Positions 26,093 to 35,274 of a stretch of 45,025 nucleotides of DNA are shown here, piece after piece. The translations under genes were made by a program, and so were the position numbers. The notes below the pieces were generated by a model. The model worked only from the letters and a program-made list of their open reading frames with translations. It did no database searches and had not been told where the DNA came from. The DNA comes from an uncultured bacterium (lineage in GTDB: Bacteria > Bacillota_I > Bacilli_A > RFN20 > CAG-826), in assembly GCA_949297305.1 (NCBI GenBank), contig CASFSG010000064.1:1-45025 (forward strand), given 5' to 3'. Positions within the stretch are counted from its first letter, which is position 1. The number at the start of each line of letters is the position of its first letter.

Positions 26093-28240
26093 TCATTTAA
26101 AAAATAATTCCGCGCATAAAGGTGGTATCATCGCGTGATTAACTTTAATTGATTTGTCTGCTTCTTTAACGAGCGGATAATAAATTGTGTAATGATCATT
26201 TAAATCGTAATAAATCGTTTTTAAATAAGGATTAATAAAAATTTTAAACGAATCGTATTTATGTAGTAATTCCCCTTTAAAATCAATTAATAACGCATCG
26301 TCGCAAGGTAAATATGATAGCATTTTATCAATTGTTTCGCTTTCATCAATCCGAAGGAAACTTAATTCTTTACGCATCTTGATCGCGTTAGAGAAATGCT
26401 CAATTAAATGATATCTTTTATCGTAGACATCGTAATCAAATTGGTTATATAAGTCGCCTTCGTTATATGTATTGGTGTGAAAATTCTTCGATAGACCAAT
26501 TTCTTGTCCCATATGAAAAAAAGGTACTCCAAAAGACATCAAAATCGTTTTATTAATTAGTAAAAGGCGATTGAGTTTATCTTCGACGTTTTCTTTATCT
26601 AAAGAGCGATCAATAACATCAAAAATCGTCCCATTATCATGACATTCAACATAATTGATTGATTGACTAGCTTTTACGAATAATTTTGGGTATAAGCGGT
26701 TGATACATGAACCACTATAAACAAATTTAAAGCCATCTAAAAAGTTATTATTGCCGAGTAAAAAGCCATTTTCTTCGAGATGGGTTTCTTGCCCTAAACC
26801 TTTAACAATATTGCGATAGCGATCATTAAAGAAGCCATATTCAGGTAATAGATGGGCGTTATCCATCGTCGCTAGAGGTGAATTATCCATTGTATTGGCA
26901 CCCATATTCCACCCCTCTCCATAAAGCATCGCATCAGGGCGAACGCTTTTGACCAAAGTAGAAATTTCTTTCATTGTATTGACATCCATCAAGCCCATCA
27001 AATCAAATCTTAAGCCATCAATATCAAAAACATCAAAAAGAAATTTAATCGAATCGAGAATTAATTTGCGACCCATCTTTCTTTCGCTAGCAAAAACATT
27101 TCCGCACCAACTTTGATTAGAGCGGCGTCCATCACTTTCGCGGCGGAAGAAATAATTTGGGACTATTCTCTCATATAAAGAATATTCGACTTCATAGACA
27201 TGATTATAAACGACATCTAAATTAATTCTAATACCCGCCTTATGATAAGCACCGATCAATTTTTTAAATTCAATCATCCGCGCATAGGGATCATCAGGAT
27301 TAGAGGAATAGGACCCTTCTAAAGTAAAATAATGAATTGGGTCATACCCCCAGTTATATTTATTCTTAATAGCATATTCATCGACATTCGCGAAATCTAA
27401 AACCGGCAATAATTGAAGATGGGTAAAGCCTAAAGATGTGAGGTAATCATAGCCGGCAGGATGACCTTTTCGCGTCTTTTTATTTTCTTCAATCATCCCT
27501 AAAAATTTGCCTTTATTAACGATATCAGTATGAGGATGAATTGTCATATCGCGGACACTAGCTTCATAAATAATCGCATGACAATTCGACTTGAAAAATG
27601 GTAGATTCTCGCGATTAGAAGGAATATCTTTAATCTTATTTATGTCGATAACAGATGAATAAGAAGAATTTCCTAGACCCGATTTAGCGTAAGGATCAAT
27701 CACTTCTTTTTCATTGCCAAAATTATTGACAATATAGCGATATCTTGCCCCATCATAATCGCCCATTAGTTTTATTCGATAAACACCGCGTTCATTGCGC
27801 TTTAACATATAATAAGAAAATTCTTCTTCATTAGGACGCGCAATTTTTAAACAAACGCGATGGGCTAATGGCGCCCATAAAGCAAATTCGGTATAATTTG
27901 AATGATAAGTAGGACCTAAATCAGAACCATCATAACTATATAATTCATCAAATTTTTCATTTTGGGATAAGTTGCTTAAATTGATGATAACATCGTTAAA
28001 TTCAGCACCAAAGGTGATTGAATATTGATGTCCTAAGACTAAATCTTCGTTTAGTAAAAATTCATAAAAGTATAAGGCGTGTAATGAAGCTCTTCTTTTC
28101 GGCGATAAAATCTTAAATTTATTGCCATCTTTTAATAAGACAAATGATTTGATATCGAGTTGAATTTCCGAGTAAATAACAAGTTGCAAATGATTGAAAT
28201 CTTGGGCAATCGCACTTGTGTAAAAGGCATTGTTTTTCAT
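26093..28240 (-). CDS. pulA: Type I pullulanase
   Basis: A 715-residue GH13 debranching enzyme hydrolysing alpha-1,6 links in pullulan, glycogen or branched oligosaccharides. An N-terminal CBM48-type domain (YTEFALWAPLAHRVCLKI) precedes the catalytic barrel. The type I signature YNWGYDP is present, with GLRFDLMG (nucleophile Asp), GEGWNMG (acid Glu) and VECHDNGT (HDN). No signal peptide is present, so it acts in the cytoplasm. Its start overlaps the end of acpS by 4 bases. A companion glycogen operon is not in the window. Confidence 0.96.
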   Translation of the reverse strand: MKNNAFYTSAIAQDFNHLQLVIYSEIQLDIKSFVLLKDGNKFKILSPKRRASLHALYFYEFLLNEDLVLGHQYSITFGAEFNDVIINLSNLSQNEKFDELYSYDGSDLGPTYHSNYTEFALWAPLAHRVCLKIARPNEEEFSYYMLKRNERGVYRIKLMGDYDGARYRYIVNNFGNEKEVIDPYAKSGLGNSSYSSVIDINKIKDIPSNRENLPFFKSNCHAIIYEASVRDMTIHPHTDIVNKGKFLGMIEENKKTRKGHPAGYDYLTSLGFTHLQLLPVLDFANVDEYAIKNKYNWGYDPIHYFTLEGSYSSNPDDPYARMIEFKKLIGAYHKAGIRINLDVVYNHVYEVEYSLYERIVPNYFFRRESDGRRSNQSWCGNVFASERKMGRKLILDSIKFLFDVFDIDGLRFDLMGLMDVNTMKEISTLVKSVRPDAMLYGEGWNMGANTMDNSPLATMDNAHLLPEYGFFNDRYRNIVKGLGQETHLEENGFLLGNNNFLDGFKFVYSGSCINRLYPKLFVKASQSINYVECHDNGTIFDVIDRSLDKENVEDKLNRLLLINKTILMSFGVPFFHMGQEIGLSKNFHTNTYNEGDLYNQFDYDVYDKRYHLIEHFSNAIKMRKELSFLRIDESETIDKMLSYLPCDDALLIDFKGELLHKYDSFKIFINPYLKTIYYDLNDHYTIYYPLVKEADKSIKVNHAMIPPLCAELFFK

Positions 28241-28557
28241 AAATCGCTCACCATTGCCATCGCATAATTTCCGTCGTGAGAAATCGAGACGCTATATTCC
28301 TTTCCTTGATATAAAATATACGGGATGGTCGTATCTTTTTTGTATAATACTTCAATCTCTTTAAAAGGGATTTGACCTAAACCCATTTCTTTCATCTTTA
28401 AAAACGCCTCTTTAGAAGCGTATCGACCAGCGATAAAATGTTTTTTATTTGGATGATTTTCGAATAGAATCTTTTCCTTATTAGATAAAATGAAATCGGC
28501 AAGACGACGATAATCTTTAATGCGCGAAATATAAACGATATCGATTCCAAAATGCAT
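28237..28557 (-). CDS. acpS: Holo-[acyl-carrier-protein] synthase
   Basis: A 106-residue phosphopantetheinyl transferase that activates acyl carrier protein using CoA. The motifs are FGIDIVYISRI (metal-binding Asp), FIAGRYASKEAFLKMKEMG (Glu and Lys) and SVSISHDGNYAMAMV. It lies 4 bases after ftsK and overlaps pulA by 4 bases (ATGA), without its own Shine-Dalgarno. Confidence 0.96.
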   Translation of the reverse strand: MHFGIDIVYISRIKDYRRLADFILSNKEKILFENHPNKKHFIAGRYASKEAFLKMKEMGLGQIPFKEIEVLYKKDTTIPYILYQGKEYSVSISHDGNYAMAMVSDL

Positions 28558-28561
28558 AATT

Positions 28562-31381
28562 TTAATTAATGAGAGCTGATTGTTCTGTCGATCCCGGATG
28601 TGAACTTTCGATTTTATCTTTTAAGACTTTATTGCCGCGACCAGCGTCATTTTCACTAGAAACATAGCCATCTTGCATCAAACGATTAAAAATGCGACCA
28701 GCTTTAGGAAAACCAACTGAAAAAGTTCTTTGAATATAAGAGATGGAAACATATTCTCGCGACATGATAACTTCTAATATTTTAGCGTACAATTCTTCTT
28801 CTTGATATTCCTTTGAAAATTGCATGACTTCAACACCTTCACCGATGTCACTATCTTTCGAATGGTCTTTTAAATCGAGAAAACGCTTGTCATATTGTGG
28901 ACTCATTTCATGGCGAAGGTATTCGCAGACGCGCGTCACCTCGTCCATTTCGACAAAACAACCTTGTACGCGAGGATGCATCGCGCGAGCAATATAGGCA
29001 CAATCGATGAGCATATCACCATTTCCTAATAACTTTTCCGCTCCACCTTCACCAATAATAGTCATCGAATCGATATAGTTAGAGACCATCAGCGCTACTC
29101 TTGTTGGCAAATTAGCTTTAATATCGCCAGTGATAATTTTTGTTTCCGGTCGTTGGGTAGCAATAACTAGATGAATACCGCTAGCCCGAGCTTTTTGCCC
29201 AATTCTTACAAGTGGTTGTCCAATATCCTTAGCCCCTTGAATCAAATCCGCGTATTCATCGACAAAAACGACAATATAAGGAATTTTTTCTAATTCTTTT
29301 TCTTCGCAGACTTTATTAAAGCTCTTAATGTCGCGCGCGCCGTATTTTTGGAATAAGGAATACCTTCTTTCCATTTCATCGACAAGTTTATCGAGCATCA
29401 CTTTCGCTTCGCTTCCTTCAGAAATGATTGGGCAAAGTAAATGAGGAATATCGCGATAATAATTCATTTCGACTTTTTTAGGATCGACTAAGACGATTTT
29501 TAAATCCTCCGGGCGATTTCGCATTAATAAAGAAACGATGACCGAATGCATAAAAATTGATTTACCAGAACCAGTTGTCCCCGCTACTAACATGTGAGGG
29601 AATTTATCTAAGGCTCCAGAAATGATACTGCCGGAAATATTTTTACCAAACGGCACTAAAAGAGAAGGACCATTAGGAGGATCCATCCTTTCTAAAGTAT
29701 CTTTTAAGCCGACCGTCGTGCGATCTTCATTAGGAATTTCTAAACCAGAATACATCGAACCAGAAACGACTTGTTCAAAGCGGATATTTAAACCACCTAA
29801 ACGCGAGGCGATATCGTTGATATATTTATTTAGCGAAGAAACTGAGACATTAGGAGCAGTTTCAATATTAAAGCGTGTGACCGATGGACCAATGGTAAAA
29901 TCATGAACATGCGCGCCGACATTTAAATCCGAAAAGATCTTGTTAATTGCTTCAACTCTCATCGCGCAAGAATCTTGATTTTTTAATAAATCTTCCGCGT
30001 TTTCATAATTGCGCAATAAAGACAAAGATGGCAATGTATATTTAGGACGTTTCTTCGCTTTAGGAACATAAAGAGGATCGCTAAGATCTTCGCTACTATC
30101 AACTTTCTTTATTTCTTCATTAATTGTGGTTGTAACTTTAACCTCATTTTTTTCTTCTTTAGCAAGCACTTCGTTTTCGTAAGGAGATATGTTAGTTTCT
30201 TCGATCGCGGGTTGTGTTTCTTCCATCTTATCGATTTCACTAGTAGCGACATTATCTTCATAAAAGGGATTTTCATAAACTTCATTTTCTTCATTATCTA
30301 ATGAAGGACTTTCGTCGATGTCTTCTTGATTAGAAGGACCATAATTAATTACTTCATTATTATTAGAGGCACTGAAAAATGATGGTTTAGCATTGACCAT
30401 CCCACCGCTTTCTTCTTCTTTTTTAACAATGTTATCATAAGGCAAGATAGAAGAGTTTTCCGTTAAGATATTATTACTAATAATATTAGTATCTTCTTTA
30501 TTTTTTTGATAATAAACGAAATGGGCTTTTTCCATTCCAGATATATGATTTTTTTGTTGATATGTAAGATTAGAAATGTTTTGATCTTTAACGTCTTGGC
30601 GATAGCTAAACGCCTCTTTTGGATCGATGTTTTGATATTGGTTAGAAAAGACAAAATCATCATTTAGCGAAATGTCATCATCTTGATTAGGATTAAGCAA
30701 TTTGCCTTTAACTTCGATTTCACTATCTTCTTCGATAGAACTTTCTTGAATATTTTGCTTCTTTTCTTTAATTTTCTTTCGCTGTTCTTTAGGTGATTTT
30801 AAATAGGTAAATAAGGCTTTAAGTTGACGGTTTAAAATCAATAAAAAGCCAATAAATATCACTACCCAACAAATAATCATTGTACCAATATTGGTAAAAG
30901 CAGTATTTAATAATGATAAAAAGAAATACCCAACAAAACCTCCACCAGTAATGGTTTTAAAAATTAAATATTCACTTTCGCCATTACTAAATGAAGCGCG
31001 ATAAACGTCCATGAAGTTACTAAAGATGACATACTTACCATCTTTATTAGAAATTGTTTCTTCTCCATATGATAAGCCATCGCTACCCCAATAAGATGTC
31101 AAAACTAAAATCATCAATAAAACTAAAAGTACACCAGTTAAAGCAATATCAAAACGGAATTTTCTAAGTTTTTTTCTAAACATGAAATAAATACCGTAAA
31201 TGAAGAGAAACGGAATTAAAATCCAATAGCCAATAAAACCAAAAACATAGATGATTGCATCGTTTAAAAAATCAAATGGTCGCTCGATAGCAAAAAGAAA
31301 AACTAAAGCAACTAAAGAGATGAATAAACCCACCATATAGTTGAGATGATTCTTATTTATTTTATTTTTCTTTTCATCCAT
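28562..31381 (-). CDS. ftsK: DNA translocase FtsK/SpoIIIE
   Basis: A 939-residue membrane-anchored DNA pump that clears chromosomes from the division septum. Four TMs lie at about 14-34, 42-68, 74-98 and 150-184, followed by a long Glu/Asn-rich linker (190-445). The motor has Walker A GTTGSGKS at 601-608, Walker B VVFVDEYADLI, and ATQRPETKIITGDIK. The C-terminal gamma winged-helix domain, which reads KOPS/SRS-type guide sequences, is intact. A TATAAT at 31389-31394 predicts a start one base before the ATG, with no Shine-Dalgarno. rnjB lies upstream, as in B. subtilis. Confidence 0.96.
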   Translation of the reverse strand: MDEKKNKINKNHLNYMVGLFISLVALVFLFAIERPFDFLNDAIIYVFGFIGYWILIPFLFIYGIYFMFRKKLRKFRFDIALTGVLLVLLMILVLTSYWGSDGLSYGEETISNKDGKYVIFSNFMDVYRASFSNGESEYLIFKTITGGGFVGYFFLSLLNTAFTNIGTMIICWVVIFIGFLLILNRQLKALFTYLKSPKEQRKKIKEKKQNIQESSIEEDSEIEVKGKLLNPNQDDDISLNDDFVFSNQYQNIDPKEAFSYRQDVKDQNISNLTYQQKNHISGMEKAHFVYYQKNKEDTNIISNNILTENSSILPYDNIVKKEEESGGMVNAKPSFFSASNNNEVINYGPSNQEDIDESPSLDNEENEVYENPFYEDNVATSEIDKMEETQPAIEETNISPYENEVLAKEEKNEVKVTTTINEEIKKVDSSEDLSDPLYVPKAKKRPKYTLPSLSLLRNYENAEDLLKNQDSCAMRVEAINKIFSDLNVGAHVHDFTIGPSVTRFNIETAPNVSVSSLNKYINDIASRLGGLNIRFEQVVSGSMYSGLEIPNEDRTTVGLKDTLERMDPPNGPSLLVPFGKNISGSIISGALDKFPHMLVAGTTGSGKSIFMHSVIVSLLMRNRPEDLKIVLVDPKKVEMNYYRDIPHLLCPIISEGSEAKVMLDKLVDEMERRYSLFQKYGARDIKSFNKVCEEKELEKIPYIVVFVDEYADLIQGAKDIGQPLVRIGQKARASGIHLVIATQRPETKIITGDIKANLPTRVALMVSNYIDSMTIIGEGGAEKLLGNGDMLIDCAYIARAMHPRVQGCFVEMDEVTRVCEYLRHEMSPQYDKRFLDLKDHSKDSDIGEGVEVMQFSKEYQEEELYAKILEVIMSREYVSISYIQRTFSVGFPKAGRIFNRLMQDGYVSSENDAGRGNKVLKDKIESSHPGSTEQSALIN

Positions 31382-31388
31382 ATTTAAA

Positions 31389-31394
31389 ATTATA
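31389..31394 (-). promoter_or_regulatory. Candidate -10 element for an almost leaderless ftsK mRNA
   Basis: A perfect TATAAT on the minus strand ends 7 bases before the ftsK ATG. The expected +1 is one base upstream of the start codon. No consensus -35 is visible at 16-18 bases, so read-through from rnjB could also drive ftsK. Confidence 0.4.
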
Positions 31395-31432
31395 AACTAG
31401 GTTAACAAAAGAGAGTATAAATTTATAAAAAT

Positions 31433-33109
31433 TTATTCACTAATTGCAATATATGGTAAAATAACGGGCACTTTACCAGTTTCTCGTCGCATTTGTCTTT
31501 GACATAAGTCGATGAAATTATCATAAATGCGATTAATTGCAAAGACATCTTCTTTAAATTCATTTTTGATCGTATTAATAAATAAACGCGTCACTTCGCG
31601 TAAAATCGATTCCGCATCTTTTAAATAGACGAAACCGCGCATTTGAACATCGGGACCTAAAATAATAGCTTTTTTAGTTTTAGAGATTGTCGCTCCTAAA
31701 AGAATGACACCATCATCGCTCATTTTCTTTCTTTCTTCTAAAGCTTTTTCATCATAATGGCCAAAAAGTTTACCATCGATAAATAAATCGCCATGTTTGA
31801 TGACATCCTTAGCGATATAAGCGCGGTTTTCATTAACTTCTAAAACCATCCCGTTATCTAAAACGAAAACATTTGAGTGATTTAAGCCTAAACCCATCGA
31901 TAATGCTAATTGGGCATTAGCAAGAAGCGATTTAAATGTTCCGCGAATCGGTAGATAATATTTTGGTTCTAACATGCTAATTGCCGCCTTAAGATCTTCT
32001 TCGGAAGCATGCATCTTGATGAATTCGTTTTTGCGGAAATAATTGACATTATCAACAACTTTTGTCAATTCATTAATCGCGTCATTTTCGGCAATTTCAT
32101 TTTCGTAAGAAAAAGCGTTAACGATGATAATCGTATCATCTTTAGCTAAACGAATGCGTCGATCTTCATTTTTTCCTAGCGCTAAAAGTTCTAATTTATG
32201 GAATAGTTTCGGTCCAAAACCCGTCATAAAGATGGCTACATCACTTTCTTTATAGCGGTTGACATCATCGCGATGGCCAACCATCTTTTCGCTCAAAACA
32301 AAGTTAGGAGAGGATTCCGCTAATGTTTTATATAAATTTAGCGTTTCATCGTCGTAAGAAAATAAACGTCGACCATATTTTAAAGAAGCTTTAGCTAGCA
32401 TTGATAAGTTGTAAATATCATCGGTCGGAACAGCGTAAATAATTCTTCCTTTAGCTTCTTTGATAGTGTAATCGAGCTTAGGAACAGCTTTATAAAAAGG
32501 CGAGGTATAACCAATGCGATCGGCATAAAGCGATTCGGTCATTAGTAAAAGAGTTTTTTCTTCGCCGATTTTCATTAAAGATCGTGCGTCATAGGTAAAT
32601 CCAGGGTCGCTATTATAGTCGTTAACAAAATCGTCGATAAAGATGATGTTGCCTTGGTCGGTTGAAATGCATAAGCCGAATGATTGCGGCATATTGTGGG
32701 TTGTCGAAAAGAAACGAAAGCGGCGATTAGCAATCATTCTATCGTCGGTGCTATTAACGATTTGATAATCGATTTTGACATTATCTAAAGCGCAATATTT
32801 GCGAAAAGATTCGACAAAAATCGAAGTGAGCTTCGTGCAATATAAAGGTGCCGGGCATAAAGAATATATATAAGGTAGTGCCCCGATTTCTGGATCGTGA
32901 CCATGAGTAATAATATAGGCGCGGATGCGATTTTTATTTTCGATTAAATAATCGATCTGCGGCATAATAAAGTCGATACCAGGCATCGTTTTATCGGGAA
33001 TTTTAATGCCGCATTCAATCACAAAAATATCATCATTAATTTCGATGCAATAGAGATCTTTTCCAATCTCGTCAAGGCCGCCGAGGGCAAAAATACGAAT
33101 CTTGTCCAT
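31433..33109 (-). CDS. rnjB: RNase J2-like protein with degenerate active site
   Basis: A 558-residue metallo-beta-lactamase/beta-CASP protein of the RNase J family, which degrades mRNA with 5'-3' exo- and endonuclease activity. The metal motif HXHXDH reads HGHDPE at 69-74, so the last Asp and His are lost. The later ligand motif usually written PVHGE is PIRGT. A similar loss occurs in B. subtilis RNase J2, the weakly active partner of J1, whose gene also neighbours spoIIIE. RNase J1 is not in this window. It lies 2 bases after the yfcE-like gene, in the operon led by pnp. Confidence 0.9.
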   Translation of the reverse strand: MDKIRIFALGGLDEIGKDLYCIEINDDIFVIECGIKIPDKTMPGIDFIMPQIDYLIENKNRIRAYIITHGHDPEIGALPYIYSLCPAPLYCTKLTSIFVESFRKYCALDNVKIDYQIVNSTDDRMIANRRFRFFSTTHNMPQSFGLCISTDQGNIIFIDDFVNDYNSDPGFTYDARSLMKIGEEKTLLLMTESLYADRIGYTSPFYKAVPKLDYTIKEAKGRIIYAVPTDDIYNLSMLAKASLKYGRRLFSYDDETLNLYKTLAESSPNFVLSEKMVGHRDDVNRYKESDVAIFMTGFGPKLFHKLELLALGKNEDRRIRLAKDDTIIIVNAFSYENEIAENDAINELTKVVDNVNYFRKNEFIKMHASEEDLKAAISMLEPKYYLPIRGTFKSLLANAQLALSMGLGLNHSNVFVLDNGMVLEVNENRAYIAKDVIKHGDLFIDGKLFGHYDEKALEERKKMSDDGVILLGATISKTKKAIILGPDVQMRGFVYLKDAESILREVTRLFINTIKNEFKEDVFAINRIYDNFIDLCQRQMRRETGKVPVILPYIAISE

Positions 33110-33111
33110 TA

Positions 33112-33672
33112 TTAATGACTTTCAAATAAAGAGGTGATGCTCTTCACTAGGAGCAATTCGCCACCTATAGAATATAATCGCAATTCATCATCGTTAATAA
33201 TCATATAAGTCTTTTTATGGTTAGATTGTTTTGGTAAAGCGATCGAACCAGGATTTAATAAGAGGACGCCATCGACGAGTTGGATATTAGGCTTATGAGT
33301 ATGGCCATATAAAAGTACATTACCTTCTTTTAATTCAACCATCTTTTTATCGAGCATATCACCATGAACTAGATAAAATGCGCGGCCATGGAGGACTACT
33401 TGATTAACTAGAGGTATTTTAAAATTTAATAATTCTTTATCAATTCTTGCATCGCAATTTCCTTCGCAAGCGATAATTTTTGCGGCGAATTCATTTAGAA
33501 TATCGATAACTTTTTCTGGATCATAATCATCAAATACTCCGTTACGAGGCCCATTATAAAGAAAATCACCGAGCATTAAAACTAAGTCAGCGCTTTCTTT
33601 TTGAACAATTTCTTTGAGGGCTAATGCACTAGAAACTGAACCATGCAAATCACTACAAACAATTGCTTTCAT
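33112..33672 (-). CDS. YfcE/MJ0936-type metallophosphodiesterase
   Basis: A 186-residue calcineurin-like phosphoesterase with SDLHGS, MLGDFLYNGPRN, EGNCD, HGDM, GHTHKP and NPGS. The NGPRN and GNCD spacing matches the YfcE subfamily, which hydrolyses phosphodiester model substrates. The physiological substrate is unknown. AAGGAG precedes the ATG by nine bases. It sits between the DUF1667 gene and rnjB. Confidence 0.93.
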   Translation of the reverse strand: MKAIVCSDLHGSVSSALALKEIVQKESADLVLMLGDFLYNGPRNGVFDDYDPEKVIDILNEFAAKIIACEGNCDARIDKELLNFKIPLVNQVVLHGRAFYLVHGDMLDKKMVELKEGNVLLYGHTHKPNIQLVDGVLLLNPGSIALPKQSNHKKTYMIINDDELRLYSIGGELLLVKSITSLFESH

Positions 33673-33675
33673 TTT

Positions 33676-34026
33676 TTAATTCTCCTTATTTTTTGTAACA
33701 ACAATATCAACATCCTCACCTAAAACATTTTTAATGACTATGTCACCAATATGAAGAGGAGTTCTTAAAACTATTTTATCAATTTCTTTCATAACATCAA
33801 AGATTTTTTCTTTTTTTATCGGTTTATTCGTTTTAACTGAAACGCGTGAATAGCCTTCGATAGTTGCCACTTTGATTGTCGAAGTAATCGTTCTTTTAGG
33901 AGCAAAAATTTCTTCGATGGCATATTTTTCACCGCGCGGACAAAAATTGCCTGAAACATGATTATTTTCATCAAGATGAAGGTGACAACCACGTGGGCAA
34001 ATGATACAAATTAAATCTTTCGTCAT
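33676..34026 (-). CDS. DUF1667 cysteine-rich protein, small subunit of flavoenzyme module
   Basis: A 116-residue protein with a CIICPRGC motif near the N-terminus and FCPRGEKYA after it, the four-cysteine pattern of DUF1667, probably binding an iron-sulfur cluster or zinc. DUF1667 genes occur almost always next to a GlpA-like oxidoreductase and an NAD/FAD oxidoreductase, as here. It overlaps the upstream flavoprotein gene by 4 bases. Function is inferred from that association only. Confidence 0.88.
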   Translation of the reverse strand: MTKDLICIICPRGCHLHLDENNHVSGNFCPRGEKYAIEEIFAPKRTITSTIKVATIEGYSRVSVKTNKPIKKEKIFDVMKEIDKIVLRTPLHIGDIVIKNVLGEDVDIVVTKNKEN

Positions 34027-35273
34027 TTTTCTTTTACTTTTATAATCAATTTACCTTCCTCGTTCAATAATTCTTTTTTGATTTTAATTATTTCCATTTC
34101 GCTAGGAATAATTGCCATCTTGTAAATTGATTTTATCATCTTATCATTTAAAAATATTTCTAAAGAGACATTTCGATATGGTCTTTTAACTCGTAGTTTT
34201 AATGAAACGTCATCATCTAACTGCTCTAGATAAATAATATTTGGAATAATATAAGAGACGCCATCAGATGGTTTAATTTCAATTTGCTTATCGCGCTTAT
34301 TTAGTTCTCCTTGAAGATATTTTTTTATTCCTAAGGCACATTCTCGACTTTCTAAAACGACTAAATCGACTAAATCGTGAACATGTAAAGAATTGCCAGA
34401 AGAAAATATCCCAGGGATATCGCTTTCTAGATAATTAGAAACAAATAAACCACCAGCTTTATTAAAGCGCAATGGTAAATTTTTAAATAAAGACATATAA
34501 GGAACAAGACCTATCGACAATAATAGCGTATCACAAGCTAAAATCTTTTCAGTACCAGGAAGATAATTTAAATTTTCATCAACTTTAACTACTTCGATAG
34601 CTTCAAGGCGATTTTTCCCAATAACGCGCTTGACAGTAGTCGATAGATGTAGAGGAATATCATAATCGTTTAAACACTGGACAATATTGCGATTTAAACC
34701 ATTTGAATAAGGCATAATTTCCATCACGCCTAAGACTTTCGCCCCTTCTAGCGTCATCCTTCTAGCCATTATTAAACCAATATCACCGCTACCAAGAATG
34801 TAAACATTTTTCCCAACTAAATAACCATAATTATTTAAATATAATTGAGCTTGTCCAGCTGTATAGATTCCACTTGGTCGCGTGCCAGACATTTTAATTG
34901 CACCAGCATTTCTTTCATAGCATCCCAAAGTTGCGACAATAGCATCGGCCATAAGAGTAACTTTACCCTCTTTTTCGTTGAGATAAGTTACTTCTTTTTT
35001 TGCGCTTACACTGATGATTGCTGAAGACAATTTAACTTCTATTTGATATTTTTTTATCTCTTCAGCTAGGCGAGTCATAAATTCAGGACCAGTCAATTCT
35101 TCTCGATAAATTTCTAAGCCGAAACCATTATGAATACATTGATCCAAAATACCGCCTAAATAATCGTTTTTTTCAATAATTAATATATCGCGAATGCCGT
35201 ATTTATAGGCTTCAATTGCTACTGCCATACCGGCAGAACCACCACCTAAAATTACCAATTGACGCTTCTTCAT
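34023..35273 (-). CDS. NAD(P)/FAD-dependent oxidoreductase, middle subunit of the module
   Basis: A 416-residue two-dinucleotide-binding flavoprotein. FAD binding is LVILGGGSAGMA near the N-terminus; a second Rossmann motif VYILGSGDIGLI lies near residue 155. A C-terminal extension of about 80 residues is basic and beta-rich. I use ATG 35273, which has GAGG nine bases upstream; the longer GTG at 35288 lies inside the upstream gene. It is one base past the GlpA-like gene. The trio resembles the Thermotoga and Bacillota set of GlpA-like, oxidoreductase and DUF1667 genes; the substrate may be glycerol-3-phosphate or a 2-hydroxyacid. Confidence 0.9.
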   Translation of the reverse strand: MKKRQLVILGGGSAGMAVAIEAYKYGIRDILIIEKNDYLGGILDQCIHNGFGLEIYREELTGPEFMTRLAEEIKKYQIEVKLSSAIISVSAKKEVTYLNEKEGKVTLMADAIVATLGCYERNAGAIKMSGTRPSGIYTAGQAQLYLNNYGYLVGKNVYILGSGDIGLIMARRMTLEGAKVLGVMEIMPYSNGLNRNIVQCLNDYDIPLHLSTTVKRVIGKNRLEAIEVVKVDENLNYLPGTEKILACDTLLLSIGLVPYMSLFKNLPLRFNKAGGLFVSNYLESDIPGIFSSGNSLHVHDLVDLVVLESRECALGIKKYLQGELNKRDKQIEIKPSDGVSYIIPNIIYLEQLDDDVSLKLRVKRPYRNVSLEIFLNDKMIKSIYKMAIIPSEMEIIKIKKELLNEEGKLIIKVKEK

Positions 35274-35274
35274 C

